Shown here piece by piece: positions 44,001 to 51,637 of a stretch of DNA of 64,000 nt (positions within the stretch are counted from its first letter, which is position 1; each line of letters starts with the position of its first letter). Source of the stretch: an uncultured bacterium (GTDB taxonomy: Bacteria; Verrucomicrobiota; Lentisphaeria; Victivallales; UBA1829); assembly GCA_902780135.1 (NCBI GenBank), contig CACZEK010000006.1, positions 1 through 64,000 of the forward strand, in the 5' to 3' direction. Position numbers and translations under genes: made by a program. The notes below the pieces were generated by a model, which searched no databases, was not told the DNA's origin, and saw only the letters and a list, made by a program, of their open reading frames with translations.

Positions 44001-45353
44001 GTTTTGGAAGACGTCGTGGATCGTCCTGGAAAGCTTCGGATAGTCGATCCCGAGGACCTGCTCAAGCTTCTTCGGGGCCCTTTCCCGCTGGCCGCTCTTC
44101 AGCCAGGACGCGAAGAGGATGGTCTCCGCGCGGTTCAGCACCAGCACGCGGCCCGGCAGCGAATACAGCATGTTGCGGCTCGTCTGGAGACGGCGGCGGA
44201 TCCAGGTGTAGTAAAAGATCTGGAGGATGGCGAAAAGAAGGAACACGACAATGGCGGTCACGAACGTCTGCCAATGGCGCGTCCACATCGTTTCCGGCTT
44301 GTTGACCACTTTGCAGCCCAGCGGGATCCTGCCGGAAAAGATCTCGTAGCTTTTGAACTTGGAATAATCCACGATCTTCCGGGGCGCGATCTCCTTCACC
44401 TGGATCCGCTGCGCGGAGCCCGCATTCAGGATCTGCGCCGCCGTGCGGGCGGCCTCATAGCCGAGCCGGTGCGTCTCGATCATGCTGCCGCCGACGACGC
44501 CGCTGCCGATGAGGGTGTCGTCAAGCGCCAGGCAGGGGAACCTTTCGTCGAACCCGATGTTCTGGACAAAGGCGTTCAGCGTTTCGTTGTGTCCGTTCGC
44601 ATAGTCGTGCGACGGGAAAAAGAGGACCATGGTCTCGCTGGAAAAGCCGTTTAGGGTGATCTGGATCTCGCTCTTGCTCATCAGGGAGTTGATCCACCTG
44701 TAGTCCAGCTGCGGGAAATGTATTTTGCAGAGGGACAGGATGTCGTTCCGGGTCTCCTCCGAGATCGTCGTCTCGTCGACCACCAGCAGCAGGTTCTGGA
44801 CTTCGGGGAAGAGCTTCAGCCCCATCTCCACCGTCCCGATGGTATCGTCGGGGATGCCGATGGCGGTCGAGTTCGGATACAGGCGTTTCAGGTCGTTCGG
44901 CACGCGGCCGAGGCCGGTGAACAGGACCGGGACATCCCGCGTGATCTTGTCGTAATTCCGCATGACCACATCCGCGGCTTCATGGTTCACCGTCACGACC
45001 ATGGAGTACAGACCGTTGTTGATCGAGGTCGAGAGGCGTTCGAACGTGGCGTCCACCTTGTCCTCGTTGCCCTTCTGGGCGGCGTTCAGCTCCACCACAT
45101 GGCAGTCGATCGGCAGGTTCAGTTCACGGATCTCTTTGCGGAACGCATCGAAGAAACTGCTCGTCACCACATCCGCCACAGGATAGGACGTCAGCAGGAG
45201 GATCGTCCTGACGTTGCGGAGGTATGATTCCTGCGTCTTGGGCTGCGTCTGGGGCCGGGGTTCGTCCGCCGTCTGCTGGGAAAAGACGGTGGAAACAACA
45301 AACAACAGAAAAACGGTCAGAAATCGCGCCAGCCGGTTCAGATAAGCTCTCAT
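38085..45353 (-). CDS. Giant hybrid sensor histidine kinase: ABC-substrate-binding-like sensor, about ten PAS, two GAF, HisKA-HATPase, receiver
   Basis: A 2,422-residue membrane sensor. A signal peptide or anchor (ARFLTVFLLFVVSTVFS) is followed by a periplasmic domain like the ABC_sub_bind family (about 45-340, LLTSYPVADVVTSSFFDAF, VPVLFTGLGRVPNDL) and a transmembrane helix near 365-385. In the cytosol, PAS domains 1-3 span about 395-775. Two consecutive copies of a three-PAS module follow (about 778-1165 and 1166-1553). A GAF (about 1555-1710), another PAS (about 1730-1850) and a second GAF (to about 2010) come next. HisKA has SVSHEIRTPLNSVIGFAE near 2030; the HATPase shows N-box LINLLGNAVKFT, DTGIGIS and GTGLGLSI. 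The C-terminal receiver has VVDDVPMN and phospho-acceptor Asp in LILSDMWMPEMNG near 2335. The ATG at 45353 is chosen because the signal peptide starts there. The AraC gene follows by 9 bp. Confidence 0.92.
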   Translation of the reverse strand: MRAYLNRLARFLTVFLLFVVSTVFSQQTADEPRPQTQPKTQESYLRNVRTILLLTSYPVADVVTSSFFDAFRKEIRELNLPIDCHVVELNAAQKGNEDKVDATFERLSTSINNGLYSMVVTVNHEAADVVMRNYDKITRDVPVLFTGLGRVPNDLKRLYPNSTAIGIPDDTIGTVEMGLKLFPEVQNLLLVVDETTISEETRNDILSLCKIHFPQLDYRWINSLMSKSEIQITLNGFSSETMVLFFPSHDYANGHNETLNAFVQNIGFDERFPCLALDDTLIGSGVVGGSMIETHRLGYEAARTAAQILNAGSAQRIQVKEIAPRKIVDYSKFKSYEIFSGRIPLGCKVVNKPETMWTRHWQTFVTAIVVFLLFAILQIFYYTWIRRRLQTSRNMLYSLPGRVLVLNRAETILFASWLKSGQRERAPKKLEQVLGIDYPKLSRTIHDVFQNSRQLTIEYNYEDVHRAISFAPLERDIFGQDAVICFSLDNTELQNARRQAERYFAQLKKSTRMWDILINFLPIHIFAKDIDDDFRYVFNNRTRCMFYGVGENELNDKTDFDFLPRDIAERLRKNDLEFVANPGPDQQQETNVDVKTWDGRPQHLRCLQRIFTDEDGTRLLLGTAVNITELEEAHLQLQQLNSKLQELLQQHSILLDNMPSFVMTKDVDNDFRIITCNEACLKFLNKPLLSVAGKTDSEILGFQEDADAIRADDLHAIEVLERRPEYHATGRLHDRNGRIRIGNFYRKLIRTADNRRVLFTLFHDVTDLENAKREAEENADRFLLTLRSIGDGIITTDSQGVVTLINPNAEKMLGRKQSAVLGKPHTDFFHIVHEQTGKPVPSPLMDALRSGSVAEGADQTDLISASGQRYHIASNAAPIHARSGEITGAILVFRDVTEERNKREELRRAMIELEGASEMARLAPFRFDFKENKRTGTTRILNELWPVDENGNALHEEKIVHAEDLPLFKQNMKLLLDGKAPGGTVDFSFRVNKSDELRYYRMQVMIDRSDPSGPSVNGIVQDVTELTLNMLKLKDTQALWDAAINAMPIMFTVKDLDNDCRYLLCNNAFSDIFNCTPDEITGKTDPELFVNDGNLDFSNRLNKLAQTLPVNETREFEEELPVSDGQIRSIRTVIRVIRDTAGRRILLAASSDVSEMVNAKRAAEENADRFLLTLRSIGDGIITTDAKGVVTMINPNAETLLGCKQVETLGKPHTDFFRIVDEQTGKTVVSPLTEALRSGEVANGADQTDLVSMSGQRYHIASNAAPIRTRSGEVTGAILVFRDVTEERNKREELRRAMESLENASGMARLASFRFEIKTHKRSGSSLLYSIWPNDENGEPIRFEDWVYPDDIPLFARELERMEQSNKQGETATFSFRIGQTSSLRYIRALVSLDLSVPNEPAIAGILQDVTELTLSMMKLRETQSLWDAAINAIPVMFTVKDVDHDFRYLLCNNAFANVFKRTPNEIIGKTDVEIFENRAILDFAGRMNDPEQAVNATVDFEEELPVGGEHKHLRFIKTVTRVIQDASGRKLLLAASNDVTDMQKLLTIERINTEMLSRFNREQVFDSVLDGIAGILRKELGCARIVVIHKDKSGFVIYRQWQYDGLTAIGTGRADAFLGMYGWEERVRQLPLGSIIRIDGLQGVADAGGLKLDEGAMTREFSMISVPVYEKSQLTGGVFLTFLHDRRDFTSLDEAILISCGNIVSLARQRERNQQAIRQVMLENQLILDNIDIPIWLFNTDNVLLRTNTAVSRVAGHPGETFTPAENERIFRDFSARLTKPDVAIDAPVRRSSRLQSTTYHGQDYIVVNDAVRDDHGNPLYNMVYAVDVTTMNQLIQNQRFVNELMEDLISEDDFDSCIQRTLENVCKLLGASRGCLLEHVDDGSKARCVAEFVDLRHFHSKFKMLGRTLSRVRGILENTDDKRTFVCSDTKSIDWNNIREDWHQAAKAIDLRAIFLSNILLDGEIWGTAGFNFEGIGHTFSENDVALLRATAHMIELVLARKRAKALIMDALARAQAADKAKSFFIASVSHEIRTPLNSVIGFAELLREGGVSKSQQKEYLDAISTSANALLMLINDVLDLSKLEANQMQIITAFTDFNALCREVLLIFTFRAQENGNKLVSDVPDDLPELDVDNIRIRQILINLLGNAVKFTKKGAITLSVSFTPDADSADTGTLRCSVSDTGIGISEDDQKKLMEPFVQLSKLRGTNAVNNGTGLGLSISKRLAVCMNGELTCASEIGKGSTFSVTLNAVRYRAKAKTKKAAKTVEKTPDKNVAAPAFDRDVKTINILVVDDVPMNLRVAKALFKKIGFANVFTAGSGREALELLEKQPVDLILSDMWMPEMNGAQLSAAVKENPKFAHIPIVAQTADVETSGNFDMSHFDAIILKPITGEKLTNMIKRIIEDGDVRKDEGGAPVNLG
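40716..43043 (-). repeat. Tandem duplication of a 1,164-bp three-PAS module inside the sensor kinase gene
   Basis: Blocks at about 41880-43043 and 40716-41879 are direct repeats offset by 1,164 bp (388 codons), measured from the shared GTCGCCGATG at 42981 and 41817. Both encode FLLTLRSIGDGIITTD ... EERNKREELRRAM ... WDAAINA(M/I)P(I/V)MFTVKD. Parts are nearly identical at DNA level; others have diverged. Edges are approximate. Confidence 0.85.
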
Positions 45354-45526
45354 GTGTAGGATGTCCTCAAAAAACGGGGGGAGATGAATCGCATCGGACG
45401 CGCCCCTCTCCGGGATCGGACGGGGGAAAAGTCTCCTGCGCGCGTTTAATTTTATATACTCGTCCATTAATCTACTTTGCTTTTGTGAAAATACAAGCTT
45501 TTTTCCGGTTTTCTTTCAATGTTTCT

Positions 45527-45555
45527 TTGTCTTTTTTCGTTTTTCCATGTATATT
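45527..45555 (+). promoter_or_regulatory. Putative promoter of the DUF362 gene
   Basis: TTGTCT, 17-bp spacer, TATATT in an AT-rich stretch; the -10 overlaps a palindrome ATGTATA-TT-TATACAT (45547-45562). Confidence 0.5.
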
Positions 45556-45611
45556 TATACATCCCCATCTCATTTTTCATTCTTTTTCTTCGCTTTGCAG
45601 CAGTTTTCCCC

Positions 45612-46655
45612 ATGTCCGACGTCTTCTTTATTCCGTTCGATCCCGCCGCGGGAACGGCAGGCCTTTCGCAGGCGGCGGCCCGCCTCCTTCAGACACTGCT
45701 GGAACGCTCCGGCATTGAGCTGCCCGCCGACGTGCCGCTGAAGGTGCATTTCGGAGAAAAGGGCAACCGCACCTACCTCAAGCCCGAAACCTACGACGGC
45801 ATCATCGACTTCATCCAGGCGCGGGGCCGCGCCTGCCATTTCGTGGAGACCAGCGTGCTGTACGGCGGCGAACGCTTCTCCCGCGAGAAACACCTCGCGC
45901 TGGCACAGAAGCACGGCTTCACGCGCATCCCGGCGGTCATCGCCGACGGCGCGCACGGCGAGGAATCGGTGTCCGTCCCGGTCAACCTCAAGCACTTCCG
46001 CTGCGCGAGCATCGCAAAGGCTCTCGCCGAGGCGGACTGCGTGGTCGTGCTGTCGCACTTCAAGGGGCACGGCCTCGCCGGATTCGGCGGCGCGATCAAG
46101 CAGCTCTCCATGGGCTTCGCCGCGAAGGGCGGGAAAATGGCGATGCATCTGAACGTGAAGCCGCGAATCCGCAACTGGAAATGCAGGCGCTGCAAACTGT
46201 GCCTCACGCGCTGCAACGAGGGGGCGATCACCATCGGCGAACGCTCCTTCATCGACCATGACAAGTGCATCGGCTGCGGCGCGTGCTTCTCCATCTGCCC
46301 GCACCACGCCGTCTCCATCCTGTCGTTCGCCGGGCTGAAGCACGCCCTCTTCGGCGGCCGCCTCTTCCGCGAAAAGCTCGTCGAATACGCCTGCGCCTCC
46401 CACCGCGGCAAGCACAACCTCTACATCACGTTCGCCGTGAACGTCACGCGCGGCTGCGACTGCGAACCGCGCCCCATGACGACCTGCGTCCACGACATCG
46501 GCGTGTTCGCCTCGCTCGACCCGGTCGCCATCGACGCCGCCTGCTGGGACGCCGCGGCGAAGGCGGGAAAAAAGTTCAAGGGCGCGGAACAGCTCGCCTA
46601 CGCGGAAAAGATCGGCCTCGGCACGCGCAATTACAACCTCGTCCGCCTCGACTGA
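45612..46655 (+). CDS. DUF362 protein with inserted 2x[4Fe-4S] ferredoxin domain
   Basis: A 347-residue cytosolic iron-sulfur protein. The N-terminal and C-terminal parts form a DUF362 domain (VLSHFKGHGLAGFGGAIKQLSMGFAAKGGK near 150-180, then TCVHDIGVFASLDPVAIDAACWD). A dicluster ferredoxin module lies between, with CRRCKLCLTRC and CIGCGACFSIC (about 194-236). The function of the family is unsettled; electron transfer is implied. The ATG at 45612 was chosen over the longer frame from 45519 because the extra residues are a translation of AT-rich leader that contains the promoter. The gene appears monocistronic. Confidence 0.88.
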   Translation: MSDVFFIPFDPAAGTAGLSQAAARLLQTLLERSGIELPADVPLKVHFGEKGNRTYLKPETYDGIIDFIQARGRACHFVETSVLYGGERFSREKHLALAQKHGFTRIPAVIADGAHGEESVSVPVNLKHFRCASIAKALAEADCVVVLSHFKGHGLAGFGGAIKQLSMGFAAKGGKMAMHLNVKPRIRNWKCRRCKLCLTRCNEGAITIGERSFIDHDKCIGCGACFSICPHHAVSILSFAGLKHALFGGRLFREKLVEYACASHRGKHNLYITFAVNVTRGCDCEPRPMTTCVHDIGVFASLDPVAIDAACWDAAAKAGKKFKGAEQLAYAEKIGLGTRNYNLVRLD

Positions 46656-46719
46656 GTTTTTCCTCGCATCAGTTTGCGGGCGGTTTGTTTTTCATTTGAT
46701 CCGTTTTTCCTGTTTCCGC

Positions 46720-46747
46720 TTGACTTTTTTGTTTTCAGGTGTATCTT
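46720..46747 (+). promoter_or_regulatory. Promoter of the AbrB/Doc toxin-antitoxin operon
   Basis: TTGACT, 16-bp spacer, TATCTT, about 40 bp before the antitoxin ATG. Confidence 0.55.
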
Positions 46748-46788
46748 TATATCAACAATGTATAACCATACAAAAAGGATTTTTCACC

Positions 46789-47016
46789 ATGATCAAGTCG
46801 CTCGTGAAACATGGCAACAGTTCCGCCCTCGTGATCGAGAAACCCATTCTGAGCTTACTTGGGGCCACACCCGAATCGGCATTCGAGGTTGCAACAGACG
46901 GTAATTCTCTTATTCTCACCCCTATCCGGGACGGGGTGCGCCACAAAAGATTCCAAAAAGCTTTGGAAAAAACCGGAAAGCGCTACACCAAAACGTTTGA
47001 GGAACTCGCACATTGA
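46789..47016 (+). CDS. AbrB/MazE-type antitoxin
   Basis: A 75-residue protein with an N-terminal swapped-hairpin AbrB/MazE DNA-binding domain (MIKSLVKHGNSSALVIEKPIL, then FEVATDGNSLILTPI) and a short charged C-terminal tail (KRFQKALEKTGKRY) of the kind that wraps its toxin. It would bind both its operator and the Doc-like toxin. An AAAAGGAT ribosome-binding site precedes the ATG. Its TGA stop overlaps the toxin's TTG start, so the two are coupled. GC is below the chromosomal level, consistent with a mobile toxin-antitoxin pair. Confidence 0.82.
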   Translation: MIKSLVKHGNSSALVIEKPILSLLGATPESAFEVATDGNSLILTPIRDGVRHKRFQKALEKTGKRYTKTFEELAH

Positions 47017-47409
47017 AGCGCGAACCTGTTTTCCTGACGCTCGCCGAAATCATCGAAATCCATGAATATCAGATTGAACGTTTCGGCGGGTCGGATGGTT
47101 TACGCAGTCTGGATTTGCTGAACTCGGCAATCGGGATGCCATCGTCAACTTTCAACGGGAACTATCTGCATCCTGCAATCCCGGATATGGCTGCGGCATA
47201 CCTTTTCCGCATTGTCGGAAACCATCCGTTTTTGGACGGAAACAAGCGGGTCGGCACAATGTCCGCTCTCGTCTTTTTGGAAATGAACGGATATGACTTC
47301 GATGCCAATGACGATGAACTGACCGCCGTTGTCCTTTTTGGTCGCAAGCGGGAAAATGCTCAAAGACGAGCTCTCCCTGTTCTTCCGGCAGCATTCCCGC
47401 CGCAGATGA
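47013..47409 (+). pseudogene. doc: Doc-type Fic toxin with one-base frameshift
   Basis: The first 109 codons encode a Doc toxin, a Fic-fold kinase that phosphorylates EF-Tu in the characterised P1 case. It starts with TTG at 47013 (GAGGAA eight bases upstream) and keeps the Fic motif HPFLDGNKR. At the T5 run 47335-47339 the frame is broken. If one T is removed, translation continues as VVLLVASGKMLKDELSLFFRQHSRRR and stops at 47407-47409, giving a 131-residue protein with a normal Doc C-terminus. As written, the frame instead runs to 47711 through a terminator and antisense to pepF. This is either a sequencing error in a homopolymer, a recent inactivating mutation, or a slippage site. The active-site motif is upstream of the shift. 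Confidence 0.82.
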
Positions 47410-47433
47410 ACAAGGCCAGCTTTTTTAAGGGAT

Positions 47434-47468
47434 CGGGACCACCGGACGAACCGATGGTCCCGTTCTTT
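47434..47468 (+). terminator. Terminator of the toxin-antitoxin operon
   Basis: CGGGACCA (47434-47441) pairs with TGGTCCCG (47455-47462), with an inner CGG/CCG, followed by TTCTTTT. Its position just after 47409 supports that stop as the real end of the toxin. Confidence 0.75.
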
Positions 47469-47485
47469 TCAGCTGATGTCCCTGC

Positions 47486-49282
47486 TTACTTGAGCAGGAT
47501 CGACTCCAGCTGGTCCAGCGAGGCCTCGAAGAGGCGCATCGCGGCGTTGACGGGTTCCGGCGTGGCGAAATCCGCCCCGGCGTCGCGGAGCAGGTCCAGC
47601 ACGTCGCGCGTATCGCCGGACTTGAGGAACCGGAGCGCGGGCGCGGGATTCCCCGCGATGATGTCCGCGGAGAGCTTGGCGGCGGCGGAAAGCCCGGTGG
47701 CGTACTTGTAGACGTAGAAATTGTAGTGGAAATGCGGGATGCGCGCCCACTCGAACCGGATCGGCACGTTGTTCTCAACGTCCTTGCCGAAGTATTCGCC
47801 GTTCAGCTCGTAGTAATGGTCGCTGAGCGCTTCGGCGGTCAGGGGTTCGCCCTCCTCGCTCATCGCGTAGATGTCGCGCTCGTACTCGGCGAACTGCGTC
47901 TGGCGGAACACCGTGCCGCGGATGAGGTCGAGCAGGTGCGTCAGCAGGTAGGCGCGGAGATTGTCGTCCTGCGCGTGCTCCAGCAGATAATGGTTCAGCA
48001 GGAGCTCGTTCGTGGTGGACGCGACCTCGGCGGCGAAGAGGCAGTAGCCCGCGTAGTGGTATTCCTGCGCGCGGTCGGAGAGATAGGAGTGCATGGAGTG
48101 CCCCAGCTCGTGGGCGAGCGTGGAGACGCTGTCCAGCGTGCCGGTGAAGTTCAGCAGGACGTACGGGGGCTTGCGGTAGCAGCCGCCGGAATACGCGCCG
48201 GAGGTCTTGCCGCGGCACTCGTAGACGTCGATCCAGCGGTCCTTGAAGGCGTGTTCCAGCGCATCGCAATACTCGGCGCCGTACGGCTTCACCGCCTGGC
48301 GCACCAGGTCGCAGGCTTCCTCCCAGCTGTACATCACCTTCGCCGGGCGGACGAGCGGGGTCACGAGGTCGAAAAGCTCAAGCTTGTCGAGCTTCAGGAC
48401 GCGGCGGCGGAGCTCGAAATAGCGGTGCAGGAGCGGGAGCTTCGCGCGGACGGCGTCGATCAGGCCGTCGTACATGGACTCCGGCACGTGGTCGGGGAAC
48501 AGCGAGGCGGCGCGCGCGGACGGGAAATGGCGCAGCTTCGCCTCGAGCACACCCGCCTTCACCGTGCCGTCGAGCAGCGCGGCGATGGTGTTCGCGAACG
48601 ACGAATACGTCTTGTAGCAGGCGTCGAAGGCGTCCTTGCGGACGCGGCGGTCGGTGTTCTCCAGATACTTGATGTAGTTGCCGTGCGTGATCTCGACGTC
48701 GTTGCCCTTTTCGTCTTTGATGTGCGGGAATCGCAGGTCGGCGTCGTTGAGCTTGGAGAACGCGTGGTTGCCAGTGGAGAAGACGTCGGAGGCGAGCCCG
48801 AGGATGCGCTCCTCCGGCTCGGAGAGCGTGTGCGGACGCTGCCGCGCCGTGTCTTCGAGCGTGCGGCGGTAGAACGCCAGCGCGGAGTCGTCCATCAGCT
48901 CCCGGAAGCGCGCCTCCGGCATGGCGAGAAGTTCGGGGTCGAACCAGGAAGTCTCGCCCTCGATCTCGGCGTAGCGGGCGGCGATGCGGTCGCGGCGGCC
49001 CGCGTTCTTGCCGTTGGCGAGGTCCTCGTCGGACTTCAGATGCGCGTAGGAATAGAGCGTTTCGAGGCGGAGCCCGAGCGCGTCGCCGGTCTCCAGCCCG
49101 CGTTTCAGCATTTCGGCGGAGTCCGCCAGATGGCCGCGGCACGCCTGATGGGCGGCGAGCAGGTCGTCGAGCGTGCGGAACGCATCCTCCCAGTCCGCAT
49201 CGGTTTTATAGATTTGCGTGAGATCCCAGCAGGTTTCCGGGGCAAGCTCGCTGCGGAGCTTCGGGGCGTTCGTCTCTGACAT
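47486..49282 (-). CDS. pepF: Oligoendopeptidase F (M3 metallopeptidase)
   Basis: A 598-residue cytosolic zinc peptidase that degrades oligopeptides of about 7-17 residues. The zinc motif HELGH is at 391-395 (STLAHELGHSMHSYL), with the downstream Glu in FAAEVASTTNELLL. The N-terminal helical PepF region (ETCWDLTQIYKTDADWEDAF) and C-terminal helices fit the family, and the length is standard. The open frame extends to 49519, but the ATG at 49282 has an AAAGGAA site and matches family N-termini. It faces the toxin-antitoxin operon and lies downstream of pckG on the same strand, with a hairpin terminator in between. Confidence 0.95.
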   Translation of the reverse strand: MSETNAPKLRSELAPETCWDLTQIYKTDADWEDAFRTLDDLLAAHQACRGHLADSAEMLKRGLETGDALGLRLETLYSYAHLKSDEDLANGKNAGRRDRIAARYAEIEGETSWFDPELLAMPEARFRELMDDSALAFYRRTLEDTARQRPHTLSEPEERILGLASDVFSTGNHAFSKLNDADLRFPHIKDEKGNDVEITHGNYIKYLENTDRRVRKDAFDACYKTYSSFANTIAALLDGTVKAGVLEAKLRHFPSARAASLFPDHVPESMYDGLIDAVRAKLPLLHRYFELRRRVLKLDKLELFDLVTPLVRPAKVMYSWEEACDLVRQAVKPYGAEYCDALEHAFKDRWIDVYECRGKTSGAYSGGCYRKPPYVLLNFTGTLDSVSTLAHELGHSMHSYLSDRAQEYHYAGYCLFAAEVASTTNELLLNHYLLEHAQDDNLRAYLLTHLLDLIRGTVFRQTQFAEYERDIYAMSEEGEPLTAEALSDHYYELNGEYFGKDVENNVPIRFEWARIPHFHYNFYVYKYATGLSAAAKLSADIIAGNPAPALRFLKSGDTRDVLDLLRDAGADFATPEPVNAAMRLFEASLDQLESILLK

Positions 49283-49390
49283 GATGACCGGTTCCTTTCG
49301 CGACAGTTCGGTAGTCCGGGTAAAAAAACACAGAAAAAAGAAAATGAACCGGGAAACCCGCCGGAAGGGCGGACATCGCCGGTTCATCGG

Positions 49391-49420
49391 GAAAGCCCGC
49401 GGCGTTTTGAGGCGCCGCGG
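49391..49420 (-). terminator. Terminator after pckG
   Basis: Minus strand CCGCGGCG, 8-nt loop, CGCCGCGG (49397-49420), then GCTTTCCC. The stem is strong but the T-tract is short. Confidence 0.55.
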
Positions 49421-49445
49421 ACTTGAAGTGATCGAACGGATCCGA

Positions 49446-51272
49446 TTACTTGCTGAAGCGTTCTTCGAGCGCCTTGCGCTGCGCCTCGAGCTCGGCCGGG
49501 AGACGGTCGAACTTGGCATAGTGCTCGGAGATGGTCTCGAGTTCCTTCTTCCAGCCTTCCTTGTCGATGGCGAGGAGCTGCTTCATGTCGTCTTCGGTCA
49601 CATCGGTGCCTTCGCGGTCGATGGCGTCCAGGGCGGGGACATACCCGATCGGGGTCTCGTCGGCCTTGCCTTCGCCGTCGCAGCGTTCGAAGATCCATTT
49701 GAGGACGCGGCTGTTGTCGCCGTAGCCGGGCCAGAGCCACTTGCCGTCGGCGGTCTTGCGGAACCAGTTCACGCAGAAGATCTTCGGAAGCTTGGCGCCT
49801 TCCTTCTTGCCGATCTCAAGCCAATGCTTGAAGTAGTCGCCCATGTTGTAGCCGCAGAACGGCAGCATGGCGAACGGGTCGCGGCGGACGGTGCCAGCCT
49901 TGACGTCGAGGGCGGCGGCGGTCACTTCGGAGCCGACCGTGGAGCCGATGAACACGCCGTGTTCCCAGTTCTTGGACTGGTAGACGAGCGGGAGCGTGCT
50001 GGGACGGCGGCCGCCGAAGAGGAACGCGGCGATCGGAACGCCGGCAGGGTCTTCCCAGTTGGAAGCGATGGCGGGGCAGTTGCAGGCGCGGGCGGTGAAG
50101 CGGGCGTTCGGGTGGGCGGCCTTGACGGGCTTGCCGTCGGCGTCGACCTGACCGGGCTTCCAGTCCTGGCCCTTCCAGTCGATGAGGTGCGCGGGGGCGT
50201 CGTAGCCGATGCCTTCCCACCACACGTCGCCGTCGTCCGTGAGGGCGACGTTCGTGAAGATGGTGTCCTTCGCGCAGGAGAGCATGGCGTTCGGGTTGGA
50301 CTGCATGCTGGTGCCGGGCGCGACGCCGAAGAAACCGGCTTCCGGATTGATGGCGTAGAGCTGGCCGTCCGCGCCGAACTTCATCCAGGAGATATCGTCG
50401 CCGACGGTCTCGACCTTCCAGCCCTTGATGGTCGGGATGAGCATGGCGAGGTTGGTCTTGCCGCAGGCGGACGGGAACGCGCCGGTGATGTATTTGACTT
50501 TGCCGTCGGATTCGCGCGTGAGCTTCAGGATGAGCATGTGTTCCGCCATCCAGCCTTCGTCGCGCGCCTGGACGGACGCGATGCGGAGCGCGAGGCACTT
50601 CTTGCCGAGCAGGGCGTTTCCGCCGTAACCGCTGCCGTACGACCAGATCTCGCGGGTCTCGGGGAACTGCGCGATGTACTTCTTGTCCAGCGGGGCGCAC
50701 GGCCAGATGCCGTGGTCGCTTTCGCCGTTTTCAAGCGGCTTGCCGACGGAGTGGATGCAGGGGACGAACTCGCCGTCGTTGAGGACTTCGAGGACCTTCG
50801 TGCCGACGCGGGTCATGATCTCCATGTTCGCCACGACGTACGGGGAGTCGGTGATCTCCACGCCGATCTTCGCGATCGGGGAGCCGACGGGGCCCATGGA
50901 GAACGGGATGACGTACATGGTGCGGCCGTGCATGCAGCCCTTGTAGAGGCCGCGGAGGGTCTTCTTCAGTTCGACCGGGTCGATCCAGTTGTTGGTCGGG
51001 CCGGCTTCTTCTTTCGTCTTCGAGGCGATGAAGGTGCGGGCTTCGACGCGCGCGACGTCGGACGGATCGGAGCGGAACAGGAGGCAGTTCGGGCGCTTCA
51101 CCGGGTTGAGGCGGATCGCGAGGCCGGACTCGACCATTTCGTTGCAGAGGCGGTCGTACTCTTCGCGGGAACCGTCGCACCAGTAGAGGTTGTCGGGTTC
51201 GCAGAGGGTCGCCCATTCTTTCACCCATGCGACCAGCTTCGGCGCATTGGGAGCGGCATTGAGTTCTTTCAT
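49446..51272 (-). CDS. pckG: Phosphoenolpyruvate carboxykinase (GTP)
   Basis: A 608-residue GTP-dependent PEPCK that converts oxaloacetate to PEP and CO2 in gluconeogenesis, or the reverse in CO2-fixing fermentation to succinate as in many gut anaerobes. The nucleotide loop [17 protein letters not shown] near 270, the [15 protein letters not shown] region and [15 protein letters not shown] are GTP-class hallmarks; ATP-class PEPCK is shorter and has different motifs. The ATG at 51272 is preferred to 51338 because it has an AGGGAAAA site and matches family N-termini. It has its own promoter and terminator. Confidence 0.96.
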   Translation of the reverse strand: MKELNAAPNAPKLVAWVKEWATLCEPDNLYWCDGSREEYDRLCNEMVESGLAIRLNPVKRPNCLLFRSDPSDVARVEARTFIASKTKEEAGPTNNWIDPVELKKTLRGLYKGCMHGRTMYVIPFSMGPVGSPIAKIGVEITDSPYVVANMEIMTRVGTKVLEVLNDGEFVPCIHSVGKPLENGESDHGIWPCAPLDKKYIAQFPETREIWSYGSGYGGNALLGKKCLALRIASVQARDEGWMAEHMLILKLTRESDGKVKYITGAFPSACGKTNLAMLIPTIKGWKVETVGDDISWMKFGADGQLYAINPEAGFFGVAPGTSMQSNPNAMLSCAKDTIFTNVALTDDGDVWWEGIGYDAPAHLIDWKGQDWKPGQVDADGKPVKAAHPNARFTARACNCPAIASNWEDPAGVPIAAFLFGGRRPSTLPLVYQSKNWEHGVFIGSTVGSEVTAAALDVKAGTVRRDPFAMLPFCGYNMGDYFKHWLEIGKKEGAKLPKIFCVNWFRKTADGKWLWPGYGDNSRVLKWIFERCDGEGKADETPIGYVPALDAIDREGTDVTEDDMKQLLAIDKEGWKKELETISEHYAKFDRLPAELEAQRKALEERFSK

Positions 51273-51340
51273 GGTAGTTTTCCCTATGGTTTTTGGGGTT
51301 GTTAGGATTGGTTGGTTGAGTCGTTTCGGTAAATCCATAT

Positions 51341-51369
51341 AATATACACTCGAAACCCGCTGAAATCAA
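51341..51369 (-). promoter_or_regulatory. Promoter of pckG
   Basis: Minus strand TTGATT, 17-bp spacer, TATATT, about 65 bp before the ATG. Confidence 0.7.
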
Positions 51370-51517
51370 GACGGATTCGTCATTGTTTCGAAAAAATGTC
51401 GCCGCCGGCAACCGGAACGGGGAACCCCGACGGCAATGGGGGGAGAGGAGTCATGCCGCGTTTTGTCTTTCCTTCATCAAAAAACCGCCTTTCTCGCGGC
51501 TTTTTTCGTTTTTCGGA

Positions 51518-51546
51518 TTGACTTTCCGCGCATCCGGTGTTATGTT
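51518..51546 (+). promoter_or_regulatory. Promoter of the phosphomannomutase gene
   Basis: TTGACT, 17-bp spacer, TATGTT, about 90 bp before the ATG. A small C/G hairpin flanked by A6 and T6 (51479-51508) lies just upstream and could act as a weak bidirectional terminator. Confidence 0.62.
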
Positions 51547-51637
51547 TATTGCTTGAACGCCCGGCACGTACATACATAAAATATGGACGGACGGCCCTGC
51601 ACACGCATTCAACTTATCATTTTTGAGGAGCATGACC

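Noticed and set aside
37200..44654. A 2,484-codon open frame on the plus strand
   Set aside because: It is antisense to the hybrid sensor kinase, whose domains are unambiguous. Long shadow frames are expected in high-GC coding DNA.
47410..47711. C-terminal extension of the Doc toxin to 232 residues
   Set aside because: The sequence passes through a terminator and then reads antisense to pepF. The frame before a single T insertion gives a normal Doc ending.
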